A stretch of DNA of 23,669 bases, from the NCBI GenBank assembly GCA_910592205.1, contig CAJVPJ010000488.1:1-23669 (forward strand). The letters are read 5' to 3'. A model generated the notes under the pieces. The model ran no database searches, had not been told where the DNA came from, and saw nothing but the letters and a program-made list of their open reading frames with translations. The stretch comes from Paraglomus occultum. Taxonomy: Eukaryota; Glomeromycota; Glomeromycetes; Paraglomerales; Paraglomeraceae. Shown here one piece after another: positions 9,913 to 19,054 of the stretch (positions are counted from its first letter, which is position 1; the number at the start of each line of letters is the position of its first letter). The translations under genes were made by a program, and so were the position numbers.

Positions 9913-11453
9913 TATAGATTATTTAATCTTTATACTAAAGCTTACAAACTTTAAAGTAGCATATTTTATAACAAACTCAGTCGTTTATACGCGTGTAGGG
10001 CTGATATCGTAATGCCATAAAATACTTTTATAATGTTGTTACCTAATTGCCTTTATTAATCTGACACACAGCAATATTTTTTCAATTCTCCTTACGGAAA
10101 GTATATACCACTTTTACTAACGTGCGTAAAATGAAACAATGCAGTACAAAAAACTGATTCACAACTTTTAATCAACGTTGGCAAGACATATTTAGCGTCT
10201 TATTTTCCCAAGTTGTTTTGTAGAATAAAACAATCTGCTGTTGGGAAAGTGATAGAAGAGATGGAAATTTGAAGGGCTCCAACAGACAATGTGGAACATT
10301 TGCCGGAAGGTTTGTGTCTATGAATATATGTACATTACTTCTTATTTTATGGATAAACTATCCATAACCAGTTATTCGGAAATCGGCGTAACAGACGAAG
10401 GAGAGTGGGAAAAGATTATTTATTTCTTATTGTTTTGAGTCATGTTCACTTATTCTCACCCTTGAAACGACAGAATTAAGTTAACAAAACGTCGAACCAC
10501 TGTCATAATAAGCATTTTTAGACTTGAATCGAATATCCATGTACATTACAAATGATAAACTGGGGGGGGGGGGGTGAGATGTGCGTTACACAAAATAGTA
10601 ATATCATTGGTGAATAGCCAGTAATACATTATAATAAGCGGTATATATGACTCGTTAAAAATAGAAAATGAACTTTTTTTTTGACTAACCACATACGGGT
10701 TATCATTGATATTTTATTATTCATCCGATATGCTTTATTTAGTAAGCGCAAACCCTAATGAAACGATCACACAGCGGCGCAGCCACAACTGGTAACACGG
10801 CGCCTGTAGTCACAACTTAAAGTTCCCCACCGTGTGAATTCGCCAAAAACTTTAACATATTACGTATATGTGTTTGAGCAGTATGCTGACGATGTTTGTT
10901 TTTATATAGTACAGCTAACTGACATTGTTTGGACGATAGATAGAGAAACTGAAAGTGAAGTAGACACATGGCTGTATTCCAAATTCCTAACCTATCCTTA
11001 TTCCGTCATTATATTCCATTATCATTTGTTATCCTTATCTTGCTTCTAATCAGAACTAACTATATGTGTAACACCATGGAAAATTTGTTGCACTACGATT
11101 GGATCAACAGCTCGAACGTTTTTTACCGTAGATCTATCGGCATCTTTTCATAGGTCAACAGACGAACATAACTCTGCGAGTTGTACCTCTCTCGACACAC
11201 CAAATACTCATGTGATGCCATGCAAGGTGTGCTTACATGTAGTACGAGCTATTCAAACAAAGAAACCAAGTGTTTACGTGTGTGACAAAGTTACGCCTTC
11301 TATCAAATATGAACAAACAAATGCCATTATTGATGATGGCCAGCTGGGCCACATTAAATTCGGAAATCACTATTGTATATCCGACGTTTATAATATATTT
11401 AAGAAGTCCTAATTTTTCTTGAATCATACACTTGTTGTTACATCCATCACAAC
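9913..11453. other. Intergenic region upstream of the alpha-kinase gene
   Basis: It contains a 13-base G run (10562-10574) and a short relatively GC-rich inverted-repeat island (10766-10839). Plus frames at 10834-11049 and 11212-11412 have no recognisable motif. The promoter of the 11454 gene must lie in the final few hundred bases, but no distinct element stands out. Confidence 0.5.
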
Positions 11454-13319
11454 ATGAAGTTTTTTTGCTTTCATAACAAGAAAAAGTCAAAAAAAGCAAA
11501 AACTAAAGATGTGGCTCCTCCGCCCGTCTCCGAAGTAACAACAGTACCAGTAACGACAATCAACACTACGCCTACTCTCGTCGCTCTAACTGAATCAGAG
11601 AAACAAAATCTTACGAAAGAATATTCGAAACGGTTTACCGTCGAGGGCGAGTTGAAAAATGAAAATGAAGACAATGAAAGTGAACACACTCTTGTTTCCA
11701 CGTCGCCATCTGTGCCCGATTTGGAGAAATTAGATCTTCCGGAAGAACGCTTGAAACGTTATGTTGACGAAGTCCAGGAGGACTATCTCGAAAAGGGAGA
11801 GAGAAACAAAGCTGCTGCATTACGTGAAAATGCCATATCCAAGACACTCAGTAAAATCAAACGCTCGATGGAAGTCGATTTTTGCTTTGTCTTGGACTGC
11901 ACTGACTCTATGTTGGGACATATTGCTGCGGCTAAAGATTGCATCATGCAAGTGGTAAACTACGTCAAGATGACCAACCCTTGTATTAAACTTTCTATCG
12001 GCTTTGTCGGCTATCGTGATTTTTGCGATGGAAATAAACGTCTGGAGATTTTCAATTTTACCAATTCATACGAAAGCTTCAAAGCTAAATTGGCTGCCGT
12101 TCCAGCGACCGGTGGTGGTGACGCAGCAGAAGACGTCCTCGGTGGTCTAAATGCAGCCATAACTCGAATGAATTGGCGACAGGGTACTCGCATTCTTCTT
12201 CACCTTGGCGATTATCCGCCACATGGTAAACAGTATAATAAGCACATTCACAATGCGGCCGAGAACCGCAATTACGACAGTCATCCAAAGGGCGATCCAA
12301 ACGGCCTGACAGCAGAGAGCGTCCTCGGTGAGATGCAGAAGGAAAACATTTTGTATTTCTTTGGCAAAATAACAGACGAAACAGACCTGATGGTTCAGAT
12401 CTTCCAGAAAGTAATGGGAGAGTTTCCGGTATTCGATCTTGTTGGCGGAGATCCGATTGCGCTGGTCGATAAACTATACAAAGCCGCCTGTTCGGCGATT
12501 ACCACCTCGATCACGCTGACTAGCAGTATAGGAAGCGATACCACCAAGACTATATATTCTTTGCGGCAGAAAAAACTCGAAATGAACCCGAACGAACCTG
12601 ATTGGAGTACATCCTCATCGTATTCTGGAGTGATTTTGTGGTACCGTATACCTAAAACCCTGAACCAGCTAAAGGATCCCGAGTATTTCAACAAATCGAA
12701 TCTCTTTTCCCGAAATTACAACTTTAAAATATCCAAAGACCCGTTTTCCGCTGGTGCCGAGAGATACGCATACTTTGGTCTTCAAACCGACAAGGAACCA
12801 CATCGAAAAGTGGTGATGAAGGAATACCTTAGTATCGGTCAAACCAATCCCATTGAAAAATATCTCGAGGCGGTAGAAGTGTCTACTGTCGCTTATTACC
12901 TGTCTGCCAAATTTAATTTGGCGACGAAACGAATGGACGTTAAACGGGTATATTTCCTTGATGCAGAGCTTTTACGTTGTACCATTGATTTCAAGACGCA
13001 GTACTATACGGTAGAGCCAAGACTTGCAGGCGCACAATTTAAGCGATTCAATGTAAATAGTGGCGTCATTGTGGAACATCGTCCTACGCTAGAAGCATTC
13101 GCTCACTTTACATACGAGCATACTAAGAAATATTTAGTAGTTTATGACCTGCAAGGAATTGAACTTTCCGATCGGTTCTTCCTAACAGATCCAGCAATAC
13201 ATTGTGTTGACCCATTGAGATTCGGAAAGACAAACCTTGGTCATAAAGGAATCAATGACTGTTTTATGGCAAACCATAAATGTAACGAGGTCTGTAATAT
13301 GTTAGGATTGAGCAAGTAA
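11454..13319 (+). CDS. VWA-domain alpha-kinase (621 aa, intronless)
   Basis: The N-terminus (~1-30) is Lys- and Val/Thr/Pro-rich, followed by an acidic linker with possible coiled coil (~55-135). A von Willebrand A domain starts at ~139: MIDAS D148-C-T150-D-S152, GYRDF in the middle and GGGDAAEDV at 220-228. The C-terminal alpha-kinase domain (~425-621) has DPFSAGAERYAYFG, catalytic Lys456 in VVMKEY, DLQG at 565-568, LTDPAIH at 577-583, and FGKTNLGHKG then HKCNEVC (H608, C610, C614). With H583 these give the zinc site of alpha-kinases such as MHCK, eEF2K and TRPM7. The VWA-then-alpha-kinase order is that of Dictyostelium VwkA and relatives. It is expected to be a Ser/Thr kinase; the substrate cannot be read from sequence. 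All catalytic motifs are present, so it looks active. The start is the first ATG of the uninterrupted frame. Lack of introns contrasts with every other conserved gene in the window. Confidence 0.93.
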   Translation: MKFFCFHNKKKSKKAKTKDVAPPPVSEVTTVPVTTINTTPTLVALTESEKQNLTKEYSKRFTVEGELKNENEDNESEHTLVSTSPSVPDLEKLDLPEERLKRYVDEVQEDYLEKGERNKAAALRENAISKTLSKIKRSMEVDFCFVLDCTDSMLGHIAAAKDCIMQVVNYVKMTNPCIKLSIGFVGYRDFCDGNKRLEIFNFTNSYESFKAKLAAVPATGGGDAAEDVLGGLNAAITRMNWRQGTRILLHLGDYPPHGKQYNKHIHNAAENRNYDSHPKGDPNGLTAESVLGEMQKENILYFFGKITDETDLMVQIFQKVMGEFPVFDLVGGDPIALVDKLYKAACSAITTSITLTSSIGSDTTKTIYSLRQKKLEMNPNEPDWSTSSSYSGVILWYRIPKTLNQLKDPEYFNKSNLFSRNYNFKISKDPFSAGAERYAYFGLQTDKEPHRKVVMKEYLSIGQTNPIEKYLEAVEVSTVAYYLSAKFNLATKRMDVKRVYFLDAELLRCTIDFKTQYYTVEPRLAGAQFKRFNVNSGVIVEHRPTLEAFAHFTYEHTKKYLVVYDLQGIELSDRFFLTDPAIHCVDPLRFGKTNLGHKGINDCFMANHKCNEVCNMLGLSK

Positions 13320-14304
13320 GTAAGGGTAGTGCTCGATCATTTGCATTTTTCACTAGATCAATGTGATTGTATAAATTTGTTGAATAAAATAAAGTTAAGC
13401 ATGATTCTCATTAGCTTTTACGCTGAGTGCTAGAATATGTCACACTTGAAAGTTATGGTACGACACATTTTCATCGATGACATTATAAACGAATCTTGTA
13501 ATAAAGTTAACACAACTCTAATTGGGTAACGTAATGTAAAAGTAATGCCTTTTACGTCAAACATCAACGCGTATTCGAAACGATACACTAGAATACTTTC
13601 AACGCTCCTAGTAGATATAATTGTGAGTAAGAGTTGAGTTTGTCGGTCGCTAAGAGAATGTAAATAGAACACATAGTAGTAGGCATCAACGATGAAACTC
13701 AAAGCAAAGGCTATTAATTATCTGATATCTCCGATAAATTAAATAGCTACTATTGCAACTTGCCGAGGTGAAATACAGTAGGAGTAACTTCAAATTCAAT
13801 GAGGCATTTTCGATCGTATATTCATTCGTTTTAATCACCTTATTTTCTTGAATTATAGTGTCTGAATCACGAATGACCAGCGATGAATAATATTCCAAGT
13901 GACGATGAATAAGCATACATTGATTTTGAAATTGACTATAACCTGATAGAGTAAATTAAGTTCAAACACCAATTGCAACCTTGATATGTTAAAGCAAAAG
14001 GTTATCCTATCTCAATAGAATAGATGTGTTGTAGAACAACTTTAAATATTATAGTGCGGGGTTCATACATGTTAGGCTTCAGTCATATAATTATTGTATA
14101 AGATGGTGTTCCATTTATGAAAAATTTTATTAACGATGGAAATAATGTCGTAATGAGATCAGCAAAAATTTCTGGTCTCAATTTATTAATTAAAATAAGT
14201 TACCCAAAAAATCAAATAAACCATGTAATATGTAAATATTACCTTTAATCCGAAGATTCTTCGCTACAGAAAGTATTTTGTTAATCTAAAAATTAAAATT
14301 TTAT
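13320..14304. other. Intergenic region, nothing recognised
   Basis: This is AT-rich sequence after the alpha-kinase gene. Short minus-strand frames (13702-13430, 13916-13686) lack motifs and are judged to be noise. No repeats are evident before the MITE at 14305. Confidence 0.5.
13383..13388 (+). terminator. Poly(A) signal AATAAA for the alpha-kinase gene
   Basis: AATAAA lies 64 bases after the stop codon and is followed at once by a second overlapping copy (AATAAAATAAAG). This is a normal fungal 3'-end signal. Confidence 0.5.
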
Positions 14305-14558
14305 CAGTGAAAACCGTACTGTACAGTATATATATAGCGACAATACACGTGACAAGACATCATTGGTGCGTGTTAAAATAATTGCCTGTGGGAGAGAAAT
14401 GTGTACAGCGGTAATAGACGATGAAAATATCGATAATTCGCTGAATTTTATTGGTGATGAACATTGTCCAACTATACCATATTTGACGATCTGAGTCACG
14501 TGTGTGCATTTAGGGAGAGAGTGCATTTAGGGAGAGTGCATTTAGGGAGAGTTCACTG
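14305..14558. mobile_element. Tigger-related MITE, relative of the 6325-7308 element
   Basis: The right end (GGGAGAGTTCACTG at 14558, followed by TA) matches the end of the 6.3-kb element, and the ~60 bases before it (ACTATACCATATTT, GTCACGTG) match 7115-7165. The left end is uncertain: CAGTGAAAACCGTAC at 14305 shares only the first seven bases of the terminus, so the left boundary may be truncated or diverged. A minus open frame inside (14526-14293) is not transposase-like and is taken as chance. Confidence 0.6.
14504..14550 (+). repeat. Three tandem GTGCATTTAGGGAGA units
   Basis: Identical 15-base units occur at 14504-14518, 14521-14535 and 14536-14550, the first pair separated by GA. The same unit occurs singly or in pairs near both ends of the 6325-7308 element. 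Such subterminal repeats may be transposase binding sites; that role is inferred. Confidence 0.85.
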
Positions 14559-15857
14559 TATTAGTATTAGCAAGATCGACAATAGATAAACAGGTTACAA
14601 ATCGAAAAAAAGATTGGAAACAATTCGTATTGGCGGACATACAGTATAATAATAATAGAAATAAGAAAACGACGGTAATAATAAAATAACGCCGTTCTGA
14701 AAATCAGACAATAATAATACACACAAATATTGTGAAATGATTATAAATCTTGATTTAAGTATGAGGCGCATTGAATGCCAAGAAAAGTTTAAAATAATAT
14801 AAGCGTTTATTGAGACAAGGTTTATTTTTGAGCAAGGCAAGAAATAATAATAGAATTTATACTATGTTGTCTGACTTTTAATTACTTTACTCCTTTTTGA
14901 AGAAAAAAAAGGTGAAAGAAAATAGGAAATGTGGGAAAGGGGAAAAGTATTAAACGTAGCAAAGTTTGTAAAAGATGTTTTTTTGAGAGAAGCAGTTAGG
15001 CATAGAGTAATTTTTAATCTCATTTTGAAAAAGGAAAAGTATTTCATCGAAAGAAAAAGTATGCTTTAATTAACCAATAAAAGATTTGCCCCAGGAAATT
15101 TGAATCAGGAGATGATGGCAGAAATTTACTTAATGTTAATAATGTTAATCTTGTTTTTCGGATAATTTTTTTTTTTGTTTCTTTGGATACATATTAATTA
15201 AAATTTAGTTAAGTTACAATATGGAGAATTTTAATTGATAACAGAGCAATTAAGTAATTGTATGAACAATTTCGCAATCACTAAGCAGAAAAGCATTCTT
15301 ATATTGAATTGAGACGTCTTCCTTTGCGCCGCTTTCGATCAAGTCATATAACAATAACATATATTGCTCAGTATAATGCACTAACCAACAAAGAGGATAA
15401 TAATGGTTTAATTATAGATAAAAATAATATAATATTTATGTAAACACAATTAACATATACATTTACCAACGGAAGTTGTATGATCACTATATATTTCTTT
15501 AAGATATGAAAAATCGAGCTCTGTGAAATTTGGGGATAGGGATATATCGATCGGAATACTGGGGAACATTCGTCCAGCCTCAAAGCTGGGATACATACAA
15601 GGATGGGTTACAATAGAGGTTATTGTATGCGTAACGACCAGTGACGAAAAAACTTGCAATAGGAAATTTGGAAGTCAGTGTGTATTTGACAGAAAAAATT
15701 CGTATATACCCAAGACTGCCCGTATTTGCATGCATACAACTGTTGAATACACAAGTAAAGTTTCCAAGACACACTTTATTGACAACTACAGAATCCGCTA
15801 AAACGTAAATGTGCGACGTAACACAATAAAGCAGGCGAATGTACCCAATAAATCATA
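14559..15857. other. Intergenic region upstream of the TKL kinase
   Basis: This is AT-rich sequence with several A- and T-runs (14900-15060, 15170). A 92-codon plus frame at 15523-15801 and overlapping minus frames in the same stretch (15774-15450) show no family motif. They may mark a slightly GC-richer promoter segment rather than a gene. Confidence 0.45.
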
Positions 15858-18522
15858 ATGAAATTTATTGGTTCAGCTCTGTGTAACAATTTCTTGTCAA
15901 TTAATCGAGTCCAATGGAGTGGAGTTGATCTATTTTCCCACTTGACAGTTTTTGTTCAAACCATGTCGTTAGTTCCTGAGATCAAAGATATGCATAATCC
16001 ATCAATTGACAATTTGGTTCGAGCCTCTTGCGTAAATCTATATAATAAACTTGGATGGATTTCCCGTGAGGAAATTACCAACGTAAAGTCAAGTCAAGTT
16101 GACAATGTCTACTTGGCTATTCGTAAACATGAACAGTACTATGGTAAGGTACGGGAAACAATGATAATGCTGCTATGCCTTGGAAACAGCAAAGAATGTA
16201 CACCAACACTTGTGAGTGAGTTTGCCAAAGTATACTCACTTCCGACACACAAGTACGATGATGACGCTCAGTTTATGAGATATTCGAAATGGCTTGTTAA
16301 ACGCAACGAACTCATATATGGATTTACCAAGTATGATGATAACTATTACATGGTTGCTAAGAGACAGTTTTACCATTATTATTCTCGATATGGATTCTGC
16401 TCTTCATGTGGAATACTCCGATGTAGTCCAATGTGGTGTATTTGTGGACACAAAAAAGTATCTGATGGATGGACTAGCAATAATAAGCGGCTAGATGAGT
16501 TTATTAAGAAATCTCAATTACAAACAAACTCTGCAAATCAAGCCTATCTGGAATGGGTTCCGTTTGATTGCATTGAGGATAGGCGTTCGGACCATGGATA
16601 CTTACGTGGCCTATTTATTGGTGAGCGTGATGCAATTGTTACGTTGATTCCGCTTGAAATAACAGATGAGACGGATGATTTATATTATGACAAGGTGAGC
16701 TATCTGTATAAAGCATGAGTATTTTGTTGTTTAGATAATATTGACTTATATATATATAAACCCTCTAGTTATGTGATAAGCATCCAGATATTCTTACCAC
16801 GGATGTTTGGATTACCATCGGGTTTACATATAATACACGTGAACAAAAGTATTATTTAATAAAAAATTTTATAGAGCGCAAAATATGTCTGGCGTGCACA
16901 CAACAATTAGAACCTAAGATAAATGCATTCTGTTATAAATGTAAAAAACCAGCACCTCCTTATTGGACTACAGGCAACAAGTCTTTGGATTCATTCATTA
17001 TGGAGTCATGGAGTAATGTGAAGAATAAGTATGATGCACACATACAATGGATAGAGTATTCTTTGTTGACAGACGTACAACAGATACCCTCATTACACCA
17101 TGGATGCACACATATAGCATACTGGTTAGATCCAGTAATGAATAAATGGACAAGAAACAAATTGACGCAAGTGACACTCAAACAGATAAGTGACAGAAAT
17201 GTTCAGTCACTTGACTTTCACCAGGTAAATTATTCATGTGTAAAATAGTATCAAGGTATGCATTGCATTGATTAATATTGTTACTTTAAAAAAGCTAACT
17301 CAGGAATACCCACAAATATTAACCCCCGAGAATATTTGGATTATCGGAATTACCCAAGAGCCATCTACTCAAGCATATTACTTAGTTTTCTACCATAAAA
17401 TACATGAAATATTGGATAAATATGCGCAGACTAATGAACATGTACAGGTTATGCAGTTTGCCGACTTTTGTGAAATTAAAGAGATCGGATCTGGTGGTTA
17501 TGGAACAGTATATACTGCCAAATGGAAAGGCAATTCATATCAACATTCAAGAACTGTTGTACTAAAACGTTTTAAGAGTTTTGATAAAATGGCAGAAGTA
17601 TTTATTTCCGAGGTAGGCATCCGCTTTTTACGTAATATTTGGCGTGACTCTGTATTTATTATTCTTATATTTATTTTAGTTCAGAAATCATGCCAAGTGC
17701 TTGAGTAAAGAGTATCGTTATTTCCTTGATATTTATGGAGTAACGCAGGACCTAGAAACAAACGAATACATGATTGTTATGCAATATGCTAACAATGGCA
17801 GTCTTTTGTCTTACTTGGACCAAAACATTAACAACTTGACGTGGTACATGAAATTACACCGTTTGTATACTATAGTATATTATTTGGATAACATCCATAG
17901 CAAAGGATTGGTACATTGTGATCTTCATGGCGGAAACATTGTTTTGCATGAAGACAATGAAAAATATACTCATGCACTCATATGCGATTTGGGTTTATCT
18001 CAATCGGTGAATTCGCGCGAACCAAATTCAACCATTCGAGGTGTGTTACCCTTTATTGCACCAGAACTCTATCATACTCGTAGATTTACGAAGAAATCAG
18101 ACATTTACTCTTTTGGAATTATTATGTACTTAATTGCCACGGGAGAACCACCGTTTCGAGATAGAGAATTCGATGAAAGTTTAATATGCGATATTATGAA
18201 CGGACTACGGCCAACGATGCCCGACTCGGCACCAAAAGAATACAAGAGACTTGCAGAGCAGTGTTGTGATGCTGACCCAGATAAACGTCCAGATGCATAT
18301 ACGCTTTGGAATGATATTTTCAAGCTTATCAAAAAAGCGGAAAACAACAATTCTGTTGGCAATATCTGGAATGCTATTCATCGTAATAAAGTTAAACCCT
18401 TATCACGTCTCGAGAAGGAGAGTAAATACTCTAGCACGCTGTTACCTACGGCAAATTTACCTGAACCGAGAAATTTGAATTCAGCTGCAGGTATACGACA
18501 ACAACTGATTACGTGTTGGTAA
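15858..18522 (+). CDS. TKL protein kinase with three degenerate upstream N-lobe modules (4 exons, ~817 aa)
   Basis: Exons: 15858-16694, 16769-17224, 17295-17612, 17680-18522; introns of 74, 70 and 67 nt, all GT-AG and phase 0. The complete kinase is C-terminal: Gly loop GSGGYGTVY (496-504), Lys522 in VVLK, Glu537 at the helix C junction, hinge IVMQYANNGSL, catalytic loop VHCDLHGGN (615-623; HCD replaces HRD), DLG (640-642), APE (664-666), SDIYSFGI and DPDKRPDA. Before it lie repeated modules. Cys clusters occur at 181/184/194/196 and 319/322/334/337. Each is followed by WT(S/T)(N/G)NKxLDxFI (205-216, 345-356, exactly 140 apart), a 'W' strand, a remnant N-lobe, and a hinge-like GFT/GIT...YYxV (155, 297, 449, and 557 in the true kinase). 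TKL kinases with a Cys-rich 'WTSGN' lead-in are abundant in Rhizophagus, from memory. The start could instead be Met at 15963. Confidence 0.88.
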
Positions 18523-18526
18523 ATAA
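18521..18526 (+). terminator. Possible poly(A) signal overlapping the TKL stop codon
   Basis: AATAAA begins within the TAA stop. It is very close to the coding end, so a later AATAAA near 18752 may be the one used. Confidence 0.25.
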
Positions 18527-18676
18527 AGTCAACTGTAATATTAACATCGTATTTCTTTATTATGATTAGCGACTCAAACATTTACGGTCTATTCCAGTTT
18601 ACACAAGTTCGTTTCAAGAATTTCGAATAGATAAATCGAACACGATATGTGTCCATGCATATCATATGGTTTTGAC

Positions 18677-19054
18677 TTAGACTGTGCACGTTTGCCGTTG
18701 GTAACTTTCATTGGAGTAGATTATTAAAAGTTGTAATAAGTCTGATGCGGACAATAAAGTTTCACTGTCAATTAGCATTGACTGGATAGTGTTTTTGTAT
18801 TCAGACAAATTTTTTCCTAAATGCCTACGCGGTCGGTCAACAATGCAAAGTTTTTTATTCAGTTCTTCGGATTATGAGATAATGGACGCGATGCCATTTC
18901 ATATTCCATGACTGGTGATAAAGCCTACAGTATATCTCACGTCTGCTCTCAAAACTTTTCCTCCATAATATTGCCATATAACCTTAACTTGTGATGAATG
19001 CAAGTCTAGAAACTTGACATACACAAGTGTGTTAGCTAAAGTATGTGCAATGCG
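18677..19054 (-). other. Possible minus-strand coding relic or gene, family unknown
   Basis: One minus frame stays protein-like from 19054 to a TAA at 18679-18677. It reads HTLANTLVYVKFLDLHSSQV, then QYYGGKVLRADVRYTVGFI, then (after the stops) KKLCIVDRPRRHLGKNLSEY, NTIQSMLIDSETLLSASDLL and QLLIIYSNES. It is interrupted only by a TGA (18901-18899) and a TAA (18874-18872). Both stops would be removed by a 48-nt intron, 18912-18865 (GTCATG..CCGAAG), which keeps the frame but has a weak donor. I recognise no family and see no clear start. It is either a small multi-exon gene convergent with the TKL gene, a decayed gene, or chance. Confidence 0.25.

Noticed and set aside
11212-11412. 66-codon plus frame before the alpha-kinase gene
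   Set aside because: The composition is plausible, but there is no recognisable domain and it ends 40 bp before the real start, so it is treated as chance.
14293-14526. 77-codon minus-strand open frame
   Set aside because: It is contained in the MITE, reads through its terminal repeats, and the homologous stretch in the other copy (7110-7165) has a stop in the same frame.
15523-15801. 92-codon plus frame just upstream of the TKL gene
   Set aside because: There are no motifs or splice signals that would join it to the TKL gene, and overlapping open frames on the opposite strand are equally long.
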